Shown here piece by piece: positions 36,666-45,042 of a stretch of DNA of 64,000 nt. The DNA comes from Prosthecobacter debontii (GTDB lineage Bacteria; Verrucomicrobiota; Verrucomicrobiia; Verrucomicrobiales; Verrucomicrobiaceae): assembly GCA_945860295.1 (NCBI GenBank), contig CAMAQH010000003.1, positions 62,001-126,000 on the forward strand, in the 5' to 3' direction. The position numbers and the translations under genes are program-made. The notes under the pieces were generated by a model. It ran no database searches. It was not told where the DNA came from and worked only from the letters and a program-made list of their open reading frames with translations. Numbering within the stretch: the first letter of the stretch is position 1; the number at the start of each line of letters is the position of its first letter.

Positions 36666-37480
36666 AGCTTACTAAACACACTGCGAATCTGCTCCACCGT
36701 GCCGATGGCGAGCACGACTTCGTATTCAAAAACAAGCCCAGGCTTGAGTGCGAAAGTTTGCAGTGGGGCGGCGTAGCTCACGTCACCCCGATTGCCTTCG
36801 CGGACGCGATAACAGGTGGCTTCTTTGGCGTGCGGACACCAGAGGCCGAGGCCGCTGTCCTTGGCATCCACCCAGGCGAGCCAAGGCTCGGCAAAGTTGA
36901 TCATTTCATTGGGAAAACCGGGCTGCTTGCGAGTGAGTTGTTGCTTAGCATTCACAAAAACCAACGTATCGAGCGCTGGCTTCACAAACAGCGCTGGTAA
37001 CTCCTGGTGATAGGCTGCGTGCTGCTTTTCACCGTTATAAGTCATCTTGAATTTCAAGCGCGCGAGGCCGCCCTCAAGACGCAGCCATTGCTCCAGAGTC
37101 ACCTCTTTGATGAGCGCCCCTGTGGCCCAATGACGCGGCTGGATCTTCGCATAAAGCTCGTCTTTTTCATCGCGTGATTCGAGCACGACGGCAGACTCGT
37201 TTTTCCATGAGCCGCCCTGCACAGGGTTGTAGCGCCAAGGCTTGCCATTCCAGTCGCTGCCATCCTTGTCGCCATAATACGACTGCTGGAGGTAGCGGCC
37301 CACGTCATAGGCGTTGAGGAGATTGTTCGAGGAGTGCGCGTGTGAGAACCAACCCACACAAGCACCTGCGCTGAGGTTCACGCCAAGCCGAACTTTACCG
37401 TTGTCGAGATAGGTCCACTTCTCCGCTGCCTGTGCCGTGGTGAATGAAAGAAGGATGAGGAAGAGGCAGCGCAAAATCAT
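36659..37480 (-). CDS. Secreted beta-sandwich protein of unknown function
   Basis: A 273-residue exported protein (signal MILRCLFLILLSFTTAQAA). The mature region is beta-rich with many aromatics: VNLSAGACVGWFSHAHS, YDVGRYLQQSYYGDKDG, and a Trp- and His-rich C-terminal half. The pattern recalls carbohydrate-processing or binding folds common in Verrucomicrobia and Planctomycetes, but I cannot name a family with certainty. Its ATG (37478-37480) overlaps in ATGA the restored stop of the frameshifted FHA-cyclase gene, so both once formed one translational unit. Confidence 0.7.
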   Translation of the reverse strand: MILRCLFLILLSFTTAQAAEKWTYLDNGKVRLGVNLSAGACVGWFSHAHSSNNLLNAYDVGRYLQQSYYGDKDGSDWNGKPWRYNPVQGGSWKNESAVVLESRDEKDELYAKIQPRHWATGALIKEVTLEQWLRLEGGLARLKFKMTYNGEKQHAAYHQELPALFVKPALDTLVFVNAKQQLTRKQPGFPNEMINFAEPWLAWVDAKDSGLGLWCPHAKEATCYRVREGNRGDVSYAAPLQTFALKPGLVFEYEVVLAIGTVEQIRSVFSKLQ

Positions 37481-38366
37481 GGCGTCACGTGTTGGGTAGA
37501 TCTGGGAATAAAAAAGGTGTGCTGGCCTGAGAGTCTGGCCGCCGTGCCAGTATGCACCTGAGGCACCATCAGGCCGAGTCGCTCGTGCGAGGGCTGGCTG
37601 AACATCACATTCAAATTTAGAGTACGCGCGATCTTTTGATGCGAAAAGAAAAGTTCACTTCAGGGCCATGCAGGTTCATTTCCGCCATCATCGGCACACT
37701 ACCGAGAGCCGCTGTGCCATGTGTAGCATGATGCAGGACGATGCGAAAAGGCGCTGATTTCCGACTCTGCATCGGATAAAGATCGGCTAGCGCACGACGA
37801 ATATTTTCAGCGCTGTCCGGCTCAGATTCCCAATAGCAAAAGAAGCCATCGCCAAGATACTTCATGATATTGCCGCCGTGAGATTCGATGATCTCGCGGC
37901 AGGCTTTGGACCAGCCGCCGGTGATGCGTGGCAATTCTTCAGTGGAAAGATTTTGAGCTGGCTGGGTGGAGCCGATGATGTTCGCCATGAGCATCCAGCA
38001 CTGCGCGGTCTTCACGCCTAGCATGGTGCTGGCCATAAGCTGCCGCCCCGCTGAGTGCGCGCCGGTCAGCATCTCCGGATGAAACGTCATCTCCACCGCG
38101 GAAAGTCGGATGACATCACCGACACGCAATTGCAGCGCTTGTGAAATACGCCGTTCATTGAGGTAAGAGCCGTTCGTGCTGCCGGGATCCACCAGCCAAA
38201 ATTCGCATTCGCCTTGAGACTGCATGATCGCGTGTCGGCGAGAAATCTGGTCATCCGTAAGCACCACCACATTCTCCGATGCCCGCCCCACAGTCGCCGC
38301 ACCCATCAGATTAAATAGACGTCCGTCAGAAAATTCAAGCCAGGCCAGGATGGGCGACGCATTCAT
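37477..38366 (-). pseudogene. FHA domain plus class III nucleotide-cyclase-like domain, interrupted by a frameshift
   Basis: Residues 8-95 form an FHA domain (VGRASEN, ISRRHAIMQ, DPGSTNGSYLN), which binds phosphothreonine peptides. Residues 118-240 resemble a class III adenylate/guanylate cyclase (IIGST, LGDGFFCYW with D173, then GPEVNFSFRI), but N129 replaces the first metal-binding Asp. The open frame ends early at 37617 with RIKRSRVL. Reading one frame over from about 37637 restores the family ending (KIARTLNLNVMFS, ERLGLMVPQVHTG) down to a TGA at 37477-37479 that overlaps the next ATG. A one-base loss beside a run of four T explains this. It may be a real mutation or an assembly error. 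Confidence 0.8.
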
Positions 38367-38504
38367 GGAGCAGACGAGTCATGCCCCGCTGACCGCCAGA
38401 AGGCAACTGTCATCTAAGTGCTTCACCGCAATACAGAGGCTTCAAGAGGCAGCGATCCCTACCCTAACGCCACCCTCCGGTGTGATTTATTGATGAGGCA
38501 ATAG

Positions 38505-38974
38505 ATCAGTGAACCGGGGCCTAGCTCCGAGCGCAACGGCATCGAGGTGGCCAGCTACTGGCGGCCTACCCAATGGTTCAGTGCTGATGGCGAGCTGGCG
38601 CTGACACATGCGCGCTTCATTGATACTTCAACGGGTGAGGACCGCATCCCGAACAGCATCCCCATCATGTTCAGTGGCGGCGTCAATCTCGGCGCGCAGG
38701 GAGTGGCGCCCGGCTGGTTCGCCGGAGCCCGCGTGCGCATGTTTGCCAACAGTCCCTTGGAGGAAACCGAGACCGTGCGTGGACGCGACAGCGTGGCTAT
38801 CGCACGAAGAACTGGGAGGTCGCCGTCGATTGCTTGAACCTGCTGGACCGCCGGGACAACGACATATCCTACTTTTACGAGAGTCAGGCTCCTTGCCGTC
38901 CGGCTGCCGATGACACGCACATACACCCCATCGAGCCGCGCATGTTCCGGCCACGCGTGACGCATCGGTTTTAG
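38505..38974 (+). pseudogene. C-terminal remnant of a TonB-dependent receptor gene
   Basis: An open stretch from 38505 reads SSERNGIEVASYWRPTQWF, LALTHARFIDTS, IPIMFSGGVNLG and GWFAGARVRMFANSPLEE, matching the last barrel strands of TonB-dependent receptors. After about 38795 the match moves to another frame (GYRTKNWEVAVDCLNLLDRR, SYFYESQAP, HPIEPRMF) and ends RVTHRF with TAG at 38972-38974, the classic terminal Phe. The plug and most of the barrel are gone, and a small deletion breaks the rest, so it cannot work. The preceding 38367-38504 shows nothing further. Confidence 0.78.
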
Positions 38975-38978
38975 ACTG

Positions 38979-39045
38979 GCGCTGCTGGAATAAGGAAGCC
39001 CACATCAAACGCAAATTCATCTAACTAACAGCGCTGCTGGAATAA
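38979..39045. repeat. 15-bp direct repeat flanking 37 bases
   Basis: GCGCTGCTGGAATAA occurs at 38979-38993 and exactly again at 39031-39045, right after the receptor remnant. It could mark a deletion or insertion footprint linked to the receptor's decay. The rest of the gap up to sufE holds no gene. Confidence 0.75.
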
Positions 39046-39085
39046 ACCACTAGGGGTGACTTTTGCAAAGCGCGTCTTGTGGCAC

Positions 39086-39493
39086 TCACAGCCAACCTTG
39101 CACTAACTCCTTCAAACGTGCTCGCACGGCGGCGAGACCATTAAGGCGTGTAGGAGAAAGTAGTTTCACGAAGCCGCAGCGCGCCCAGATCTCGGGTTCG
39201 ATCTCGTCCACCTCAGCGGGTGTGGCAACACTGTAGAGATCACAGAGCAGGGCGATCAAACCGGCGACCATGGGGGAATCAGCAGCGCAGCGGAAATGCG
39301 TGAGGCCATCACGCAGTTCTCCATGCACCCAGACACGGGAGATGCAACCGGGGACGATGAGGTCATCCGTTTTCAGCTCATCAGGCAGACGTGTTCTAGC
39401 CACATAGCTAGTTAGTGCAGATAAACGCTCATGCGCATCTTCGATCAGGTTCAGATCATTGATGAGCTCGGTCTGTTTGGCGGAGAGGGACAT
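39086..39493 (-). CDS. sufE: SufE-family sulfur acceptor protein
   Basis: Accepts persulfide sulfur from cysteine desulfurase SufS and passes it on for Fe-S cluster assembly. The 135-residue product has the family layout: early helices (LINDLNLIEDAHERLSALTSY), the acceptor Cys in VPGCISRVWV (C50), FRCAADSPMVAGLIALL, and a C-terminal helix pair with GLAAVRARLKE. Length is normal. No sufS or other suf gene lies nearby. It follows the AsmA-like gene's neighbourhood on the same strand: the 9 bases between its start (39493) and the AsmA-like stop (39503) suggest cotranscription. Confidence 0.92.
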   Translation of the reverse strand: MSLSAKQTELINDLNLIEDAHERLSALTSYVARTRLPDELKTDDLIVPGCISRVWVHGELRDGLTHFRCAADSPMVAGLIALLCDLYSVATPAEVDEIEPEIWARCGFVKLLSPTRLNGLAAVRARLKELVQGWL

Positions 39494-39502
39494 GATTTTG
39501 AC

Positions 39503-41074
39503 TCACTTCCCGAGCAATCCACCGCCGAAGCCTTTGAGCAGATCAATGCTCTTTTCGGCAGCTTTGCCTGCGGCGTCGGCGGCTCCTTTGAGGGCATCTC
39601 CGGGCTTCTTCGCGGTGTCTTTTCCGAGCACGGGACTCAGCAGGAGTTCGGCGCCCTGGGTGACGACTTCAATCGGGGCATTGAGCAGGGCTTTGCCTGC
39701 GCCACCGATGAGGCGGTCGGTCAGGTCTTCACGCGGCGAGTCGATGGTGCCGGTGACGCGCAGGGGAGTCCACAACATGCCGGGCGGCCCCTGTGGATTC
39801 GTGCCTGTGAAGACGTGTTTCTGTGCTCCAGGAATCCACTTCAAGGTTTCTGGCGTGACGCCGAGCATGAAGTTGCCGTTGACCTGGCCGCCCTGAATAA
39901 AAAGACTGCCTTCGATGCGGACAAGGCCGTTGGATTGAATGATGATTTTATCAAACTGTCGTGTCTCACCCGAACCGCGCACGTGTGCGCTGGCAATGTC
40001 GAAGATGATACGCTTGAAGCGCTCGACGCCGGTGTAGGTGGCGAGCTTGTTGAGGATGGGCATTGCGGTCAGCACGCCGTTTTTGAGCTGCACATCGCCC
40101 TCGACACTCGGTGCCTTAGATCGGCTGCCTTCGATGTCGAGATCACCTTGGATCAAGCCCGTGAGACGTAGTTTCCAGTCGTCGCTCATGACCTCACGCA
40201 GCGGGATGGCGACGAGGTGGGTGCTCATTTTCCACGAACCTTCTTTCGGGCTAATGTGGCCGTTCACCGTGATCTCGCTGTCGCCCAGCCAATGGACAAT
40301 GGCCTCGCTGAGATGCAGGTCGTCACGACTCAGTCGCGTGATGGCGCGCGTGAGATTAAACTTCATCGGCACGAGCTGCACGGGAAGCTGAATGGGGGTC
40401 TCAACGATGCCGCCTTCGATGATGGCCTGAATGGAGTGCTCACCCTGCTGCCAGGCTCCGATGCGGAGCTTGGACTCGGTGAGCTTCCACGGTCCGTAGG
40501 TCAGGGAGAAATCATCCACGCGGACGCCATCCACTTCAGTGGTGCTTGGTAGATAGCTGCGCAGCCAGGCAGGGATGGAGCTTGGAGCACCGACTTTAGA
40601 CGGCTCTGGGGTCTGGGACGCTTCGTAAACGTTCCCAGAGCCGCCTGAAGGCGGTGCTCCGAAAGATGAACCGCCTAGAGGCGGAACTACATAGCGGACC
40701 TCCAGCGCATCCATGCCGGTGTTGATGATGCGCCATTTACTTTGTCGAAAAGCATTCCAATCGAGCGCAAGGTGCAGGCCATTGAGGTCGGCCTGCCAGC
40801 CACTGGCGGTGGTGGCGTGTGCGTCCTGCGTGGTGACTTCATCACCGGTCCAGCGCAGCGGGGCGAGCGTCACGCTGCCGCGAAGTTGTGCGCCAAAGAA
40901 CTGCTCCATCTTGCCACGAAACGCTTCCTTCTGAAGATAGCCACGCACCCGGCTCATGACGAGCATGGGTGCGAACAGCAGTATCAACACAGTCAACGCA
41001 CCTAGCCCGAGGAGGGTGAACAGCCAGCGGGGACTTTTTCCAGAACGGCTTCGTTTACGGGAACTCATGCGCAC
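39503..41074 (-). CDS. AsmA-like inner-membrane anchored protein carrying an in-frame palindromic repeat
   Basis: A 523-residue protein with a basic N-terminus, one membrane helix (about 17-40, LFTLLGLGALTVLILLFAP) and a long periplasmic beta-rich region, as in AsmA/YhdP-type proteins implicated in lipid transfer and envelope biogenesis. The C-terminal half has the AsmA-like GVLTAMPILNKLATYTGVERF and QVNGNFMLGVTPETL blocks, then an Ala/Lys-rich helical tail. Around residues 130-170 the chain is Pro/Gly/Ser-rich because a REP-like palindrome (40584-40684) is inserted in frame. It lies upstream of sufE on the same strand. Confidence 0.75.
   Translation of the reverse strand: MRMSSRKRSRSGKSPRWLFTLLGLGALTVLILLFAPMLVMSRVRGYLQKEAFRGKMEQFFGAQLRGSVTLAPLRWTGDEVTTQDAHATTASGWQADLNGLHLALDWNAFRQSKWRIINTGMDALEVRYVVPPLGGSSFGAPPSGGSGNVYEASQTPEPSKVGAPSSIPAWLRSYLPSTTEVDGVRVDDFSLTYGPWKLTESKLRIGAWQQGEHSIQAIIEGGIVETPIQLPVQLVPMKFNLTRAITRLSRDDLHLSEAIVHWLGDSEITVNGHISPKEGSWKMSTHLVAIPLREVMSDDWKLRLTGLIQGDLDIEGSRSKAPSVEGDVQLKNGVLTAMPILNKLATYTGVERFKRIIFDIASAHVRGSGETRQFDKIIIQSNGLVRIEGSLFIQGGQVNGNFMLGVTPETLKWIPGAQKHVFTGTNPQGPPGMLWTPLRVTGTIDSPREDLTDRLIGGAGKALLNAPIEVVTQGAELLLSPVLGKDTAKKPGDALKGAADAAGKAAEKSIDLLKGFGGGLLGK
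40584..40684. repeat. REP-like compound palindrome inside the AsmA-like gene
   Basis: Outer arms GGAGCACCG (40584-40592) and CGGTGCTCC (40652-40660), inner arms CGGCTCTGGG (40601-40610) and CCCAGAGCCG (40634-40643), so the element folds as one long stepped hairpin. A separate small palindrome, CCGCCT-AG-AGGCGG, follows at 40671-40684. The 22 bases at 40641-40662 recur with one mismatch at 42047-42068. The insertion keeps the host frame and encodes a Gly/Pro/Ser linker. Confidence 0.85.
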
Positions 41075-41118
41075 AGGATTGCCTCAAATCGCACCTGGTG
41101 GCAACTGGCAGATGATTT

Positions 41119-41139
41119 CCCGACTTCTAGGAAGTCGGG
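41119..41139. repeat. 9-bp hairpin between nif3-like and AsmA-like genes
   Basis: CCCGACTTC (41119-41127) pairs with GAAGTCGGG (41131-41139) across a three-base loop. It lies between two minus-strand genes. No T run follows on either strand, so it is more likely a small repeat or RNA-stability hairpin than a terminator. Confidence 0.7.
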
Positions 41140-41163
41140 CCTGAGGAAACCGCGAGGCAGGGT

Positions 41164-41922
41164 TCACAGCCCGGTCGGATGATCGACAAAATTCCAGGGC
41201 AATCCAAATTGCTCCTGCAAATGCTGAGCCATCGCTTTGACGCCGAAGGTCTCAGTGGCGTAGTGACCGCCGTATAGGACATTGATGCCGAGTTCTTCGG
41301 CTAGCGTGTAGCTCCAGTGCGGGCCTTCACCGGTGATGAAGGTGTCCACACCAGCCTTCGCGGCAGCAGCGATTTCGGAACCGGAGCCGCCTGATGAAAT
41401 GCCGATCTTGCATGTGATCTTCGGTCCACCAGCACAGACGTGGACGCGTCCGCCATCGAGCGCCGAGCTGAAACGGGCGAGCACGTCATCGAGACTCAGC
41501 GCAGCGTCGCAGGTGACGCCGACAGACAGGCCTTTGTATTCGAGGAAGCCGCCGCTGGGCGTGAGCTGCATGGCGCGAACGATGCAAGCGTTGTTGCCGA
41601 GGATGGGGTGCACATCCAGCGGCAGGTGTGCGCTGTAAATGGCGAGGTTGTTTTCCAAGGCGAGGCTCATGCGCTCAAAGGTCGCGCCGGTCCAAGGCTG
41701 GAGTCCGCTCCAAAACATGCCGTGATGGACGATGAGCAAATCGGCACCGGCAGCGATGGCTTTTTTCACGACGGGTAACGTGGCATCCACGGCAGCGACG
41801 ACTCGGGTCACAATGCCTGTTCGGTTTGCGAGTTGCAGTCCGTTGACGGCGTTCGCGTAGTCCGGCAGTTCTGCGATGCGCAGTTCAGTGTTGATGGAGG
41901 TGACGAGTTTGGCGAGATTCAT
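41164..41922 (-). CDS. Nif3-like dinuclear metal-centre protein (YbgI family)
   Basis: A 252-residue member of the Nif3/YbgI family, ring-shaped hexamers with a two-metal site; often annotated GTP cyclohydrolase I type 2 homologue, but the true substrate is debated. Metal ligands appear in LLIVHHG (H66, H67), in SAHLPLDVHP (Asp) and in YGGHYATETFG (His, Glu), the complete set. The start at 41922 (MNLAKLVTSIN) was chosen on family alignment; an extra upstream Met adds only seven residues. It precedes the AsmA-like gene on the same strand by about 90 bases. Confidence 0.92.
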   Translation of the reverse strand: MNLAKLVTSINTELRIAELPDYANAVNGLQLANRTGIVTRVVAAVDATLPVVKKAIAAGADLLIVHHGMFWSGLQPWTGATFERMSLALENNLAIYSAHLPLDVHPILGNNACIVRAMQLTPSGGFLEYKGLSVGVTCDAALSLDDVLARFSSALDGGRVHVCAGGPKITCKIGISSGGSGSEIAAAAKAGVDTFITGEGPHWSYTLAEELGINVLYGGHYATETFGVKAMAQHLQEQFGLPWNFVDHPTGL

Positions 41923-41940
41923 GGTGGCGGATTTGCTAAC

Positions 41941-41968
41941 CACTAATGGACACTAATGATCACTAATG
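41941..41968. repeat. Three tandem CACTAATG units (10-bp period)
   Basis: CACTAATG occurs three times with a 10-base period at 41941, 41951 and 41961, directly upstream of the nif3-like start on its own strand. It might be a binding-site array or simple slippage; there is too little to decide. Confidence 0.7.
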
Positions 41969-42046
41969 TCCAAGCCATCACTGACGGGTTCAGTGATTCG
42001 TGCGCGTGAGTGTGGCGGCGTGTTTCTCCAATGTAGCGGCCGGGGA

Positions 42047-42155
42047 CCGCCTCAAGGCGGTGCTCCGAGCTCAGAGTAGCAGTGTTGGGAGCAGTGGCTT
42101 TAGACGGTTATTTGAAGCTGCATGATGATCGCAAGCGGCGGCTTGCCTAGCCGCC
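42047..42155. repeat. Second REP-like palindrome cluster downstream of pdhA
   Basis: CCGCCT-CA-AGGCGG at 42047-42060 followed by TGCTCCGA repeats 42047-42068 of the element seen at 40641-40662 with one mismatch. CTTTAGACGG, also part of the 40.6-kb copy, recurs downstream here. At 42137-42155 GGCGGC and GCCGCC form a further hairpin that abuts the pdhA stop on the minus strand and could end or protect that transcript. Confidence 0.75.
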
Positions 42156-43226
42156 TCAGTCGTTGAAGAAGTGCCTACCCGTCGCGCCGGCTTCAGTCTT
42201 GTTATCGACTTCCCAGTACACGTCTTCAAAGATGGACTCAGGCTCGGGATACGGACTGGCTTTGGCGAATTCGGCGGAGGCTTCGGCTTCGGCCTGGGCG
42301 TCGCGGTCGATCTTCTTGAGCTGGTCTTCCGTGGCCACGCCTTCGGTGATCAGATTGCGCTTCAAGACCTGGATGGGGTCGTGCTCACGCTGATAAAGCT
42401 CCACCTCTTCTTTGGTGCGGTACTTCATCTTATTGGCATCGGCGACGGAGTGGCCTTCCCAGCGGTAGGTGGCGATTTCGAGGATCGTGGGTTTGCTTTC
42501 GTTGTGGGCGCGGTCGATGGCGTTTTGCACGCGAGCACGGACTTCAAAGATGTCCTCACCGATGAACTGATCCCAAGCCATGCCGTAGCCTTCAGCGCGC
42601 TTGGCGAGGCAGCCGTCAAAGGCGGATGAGCGCTCCTGGCTGGTGCCCATGGAGTAGCCGTTATTTTCGATGATGTAAATCACGGGCAAATCCCACAGGG
42701 CAGCGAGGTTCAGGGATTCATGGAAAGCACCCTGGTTCACAGCGCCGTCACCGAGGAAGCACATCGCAGCTCCTTTGAGTCCGCGATACTTCAGGCCATA
42801 AGCGAGTCCGAGCCCCAGTGGTGTCTGTCCGGCGACGATGCCGTGACCGCCCCAATAATTTTTGTCAGGCGCGAAGTAATGCATCGACCCGCCTTTACCC
42901 TTAGAGCAGCCGGTGGCTTTGCCGAAGAGTTCGGCCATGCATTCATCCATCGACATGCCAACGCCAAGCGCGTGAGCGTGATCGCGATAAGCAGTGATGA
43001 CGTGATCATTTTGACCCATCAGAGAGACGCAGCCCACGGCGACAGATTCCTGGCCGATGTAAAGGTGCAGGAAGCCGCCCATGCGACCGGCCTGATAATG
43101 CTGGAGCGAGACTTGCTCGAAACGGCGGATGCGGACCATCTTGCGATACAGCTCGATTTTATCATCGGCGGTAAGCTTGGCGTTGACGGGATGTTGGGCG
43201 GCGGTGGGGGCTTTCGCAGTGGCCAT
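42156..43226 (-). CDS. pdhA: Pyruvate dehydrogenase E1 component, alpha subunit
   Basis: Thiamine-diphosphate subunit of pyruvate dehydrogenase, converting pyruvate to enzyme-bound acetyl units. The 356-residue product shows VRIRRFEQVSLQHYQAGRMGG, the entry LYIGQESVAVG, AYRDHAHALGVG, the ThDP motif GDGAVNQGAFHESLN with IIENNGYSMGT, and the phosphorylation-loop-like region RWEGHSVADANKMKYRT. It is the heterotetrameric (alpha/beta) type, so pdhB should lie elsewhere; it is not in this window. The start at 43226 (MATAKAPTAA) precedes the domain by 19 residues. It is divergent from the TPR gene, 103 bases away. Confidence 0.94.
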   Translation of the reverse strand: MATAKAPTAAQHPVNAKLTADDKIELYRKMVRIRRFEQVSLQHYQAGRMGGFLHLYIGQESVAVGCVSLMGQNDHVITAYRDHAHALGVGMSMDECMAELFGKATGCSKGKGGSMHYFAPDKNYWGGHGIVAGQTPLGLGLAYGLKYRGLKGAAMCFLGDGAVNQGAFHESLNLAALWDLPVIYIIENNGYSMGTSQERSSAFDGCLAKRAEGYGMAWDQFIGEDIFEVRARVQNAIDRAHNESKPTILEIATYRWEGHSVADANKMKYRTKEEVELYQREHDPIQVLKRNLITEGVATEDQLKKIDRDAQAEAEASAEFAKASPYPEPESIFEDVYWEVDNKTEAGATGRHFFND

Positions 43227-43329
43227 AAAAGGAGCGCGAGAGTAGCTGGAAGAGTGCTGGAAGCAAGCGGCGGGTGACAAATGCCTTGTCCGCAGCGCTG
43301 TATGCTGTTCACATAGCATTTTTAGCACC

Positions 43330-43809
43330 ATGACAGAGCTGGAACGCCGCATCCTCGCCGCCGAGGGTTACATCGAGCTGGGTCTCCACAGCGAGGCTCG
43401 GATGGAGCTATCACACCTGCCCACGAAGTCCGCAGAGCGGCCCGATGTGATCGAGCTAATTGTGCTCTGCTTCATGGGTGAGAAGCGCTGGGCTGAGGGC
43501 TTGGCTTTGACCCAAAAACTCCGCGAGCTGGAGCCAGCCGAGCCCGGCGGCTACATCCACGCGGCCTACTGCCTGCATGAACTGGGCCAGACGCATGAGG
43601 CACTGGACTTGCTAGCGCGCGGTCCGGCGGTGCTACGAACAAAGCCTGTTTATTATTACAATGTTGGCTGCTATCTGGCCTGCCTGGGTCAGGATGAAAA
43701 AGCGCTGCAGTTGCTGGAGCAGTCTTTTGAAATGGATGGCAGTCTGCGCAACCATGCCCGCAAAGACCCTGACCTCGACGGCCTGCGCAAGAAGTTGGAA
43801 AAGATCTGA
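43330..43809 (+). CDS. Tetratricopeptide-repeat protein
   Basis: A 159-residue helical protein with about four TPR units: AAEGYIELGLHSEARMELSHL, MGEKRWAEGLALTQKLRELEP, AAYCLHELGQTHEALDLLARG and NVGCYLACLGQDEKALQLLEQ. Each has the small-aromatic TPR spacing. There is no signal peptide, so it is likely a cytoplasmic scaffold. Its TGA overlaps the ATG of the following serine hydrolase (TGATG), which suggests coupled translation, although no shared function is evident. Confidence 0.85.
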   Translation: MTELERRILAAEGYIELGLHSEARMELSHLPTKSAERPDVIELIVLCFMGEKRWAEGLALTQKLRELEPAEPGGYIHAAYCLHELGQTHEALDLLARGPAVLRTKPVYYYNVGCYLACLGQDEKALQLLEQSFEMDGSLRNHARKDPDLDGLRKKLEKI

Positions 43810-44987
43810 TGTATAAGCCCGCTCCATCTGCACTCGCCGCCGTTACGACGTGGTTTGAGGAAAATTTCCACACTCGTGGCGAGCTGGGCGCTGCCGTTTC
43901 CATTTGGCAAAACGGTGTCGAAATCCTCAGCCTGGCTCAGGGACACACTGACCGAGCACGGATTCGTGCCTGGGATGCTGAGACACTCGCCCCCGTGTGG
44001 TCCGCGACAAAGGGGCCTGCGGCTGTCTGCTGCCTGATGGCGCTGCATGAAGCTGATCTGGCCATCGATAGTCCAGTCACAGAGGTATGGCCGGAGTTTG
44101 TTGCCGAAGGCAAAGGAACCATGACTTTTGCCCATCTCTTCTCCCACACCGCCGGGCTTTGTGCGCTGGATGAGCGAGTGCCGATCTTCAATTATGAAGC
44201 GGTCATTGATGCCATCGAGCATCAGCGACCACTTTGGGAACCAGGGACAAAGCAGGGCTATCATGCCCGCACCTTTGGTTTCCTCATGGATGAAATCGTC
44301 CGCCGCATTACTGGCGCGGAGTCACTGGGCGAGTATTTCCGTGAGACCATCGGCAGCCCGCTCGGTCTCGATTTTTGGATTGGCCTACCCAGCGCCCAGC
44401 ATAAGCGCGTGGCATCCATCTACCCTGGTAAAATCAGCATCGCGGTCAATGATCAGCCGTTTCTCAAGGCCTTTAGCACGGTAGGGTCCATGACTCAGCG
44501 CACCTTTGGTTCACCTGTCGGACTGAATGCCGTTAGCGACTTCAATTTACCTGAAACGTGGTCGCGCGGCTATGCCAGCATGGGCGGCGTCGGTAGCGCC
44601 AGAGGCTTGGGTAAATTCTACGCCATGCTCGCTCAGGGCGGGACCTGGGCCGGGCAGGAGATCGTGCCTGCCGGCATCCTGCCACTGCTCAGTCAAACTT
44701 TGTCACAGGAGGATGACAGTGTCCTCTGCACGCCAATCGCCTTCGCGGCGGGCGTCATGCAGGACCCGATGCAGACCGATCCCGAGCTGCCGCCGGGCAA
44801 GCTGCGCCAGCATTTTGGTCCTTCGATAAAAGCTTTTGGTCATCCTGGGGCGGGCGGTTGTATCGCCTTTGCTGATCCTGAAAACGGCCTCTCCTTTGCC
44901 TACGTCATGAATCAGATGGAAGCCGGTGCTCTGCCCGGCGCTAAATCCGTCGGCATGATCGAGCGGCTCTACGCCGATAACAAATGA
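43809..44987 (+). CDS. Serine hydrolase of the beta-lactamase/EstB family
   Basis: A 392-residue cytoplasmic-looking enzyme of the class C beta-lactamase fold. The nucleophile motif is S65-A-T-K68 in PVWSATKGP, the tyrosine motif is in QGYHARTFG, and the third motif is HPGAGG near 347, where true beta-lactamases have KTG. This pattern fits family VIII carboxylesterases (EstB-like) rather than antibiotic-degrading enzymes. No signal peptide is present. Its start overlaps the TPR gene stop. A strong hairpin begins within its stop codon region. Confidence 0.9.
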   Translation: MYKPAPSALAAVTTWFEENFHTRGELGAAVSIWQNGVEILSLAQGHTDRARIRAWDAETLAPVWSATKGPAAVCCLMALHEADLAIDSPVTEVWPEFVAEGKGTMTFAHLFSHTAGLCALDERVPIFNYEAVIDAIEHQRPLWEPGTKQGYHARTFGFLMDEIVRRITGAESLGEYFRETIGSPLGLDFWIGLPSAQHKRVASIYPGKISIAVNDQPFLKAFSTVGSMTQRTFGSPVGLNAVSDFNLPETWSRGYASMGGVGSARGLGKFYAMLAQGGTWAGQEIVPAGILPLLSQTLSQEDDSVLCTPIAFAAGVMQDPMQTDPELPPGKLRQHFGPSIKAFGHPGAGGCIAFADPENGLSFAYVMNQMEAGALPGAKSVGMIERLYADNK

Positions 44988-45017
44988 CGGGCCGGAAGTT
45001 TTCTTCCGGCCCGTCAT
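44984..45017 (+). terminator. 15-bp perfect hairpin at the serine hydrolase stop
   Basis: ATGACGGGCCGGAAG (44984-44998) pairs perfectly with CTTCCGGCCCGTCAT (45003-45017) around a TTTT loop. The stem includes the TGA stop. Only scattered T's follow, so it may be a terminator, an mRNA-end stabiliser, or the first half of the duplicated unit described at 45043-45241. Confidence 0.75.
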
Positions 45018-45042
45018 GGTTGTCTTAAGTTCTGTCTCAGTA

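Noticed and set aside
7501-37512. Shared 14-mer AGATCTGGGAATAA near 7503 and 37499 as a mobile-element end
   Set aside because: Several 14-base matches are expected by chance in 64 kb on both strands, and one copy lies in the restored cyclase frame.
41941-41968. CRISPR-like array of CACTAATG units
   Set aside because: Units are only 8 bases with 2-base gaps; no spacers and no cas genes.
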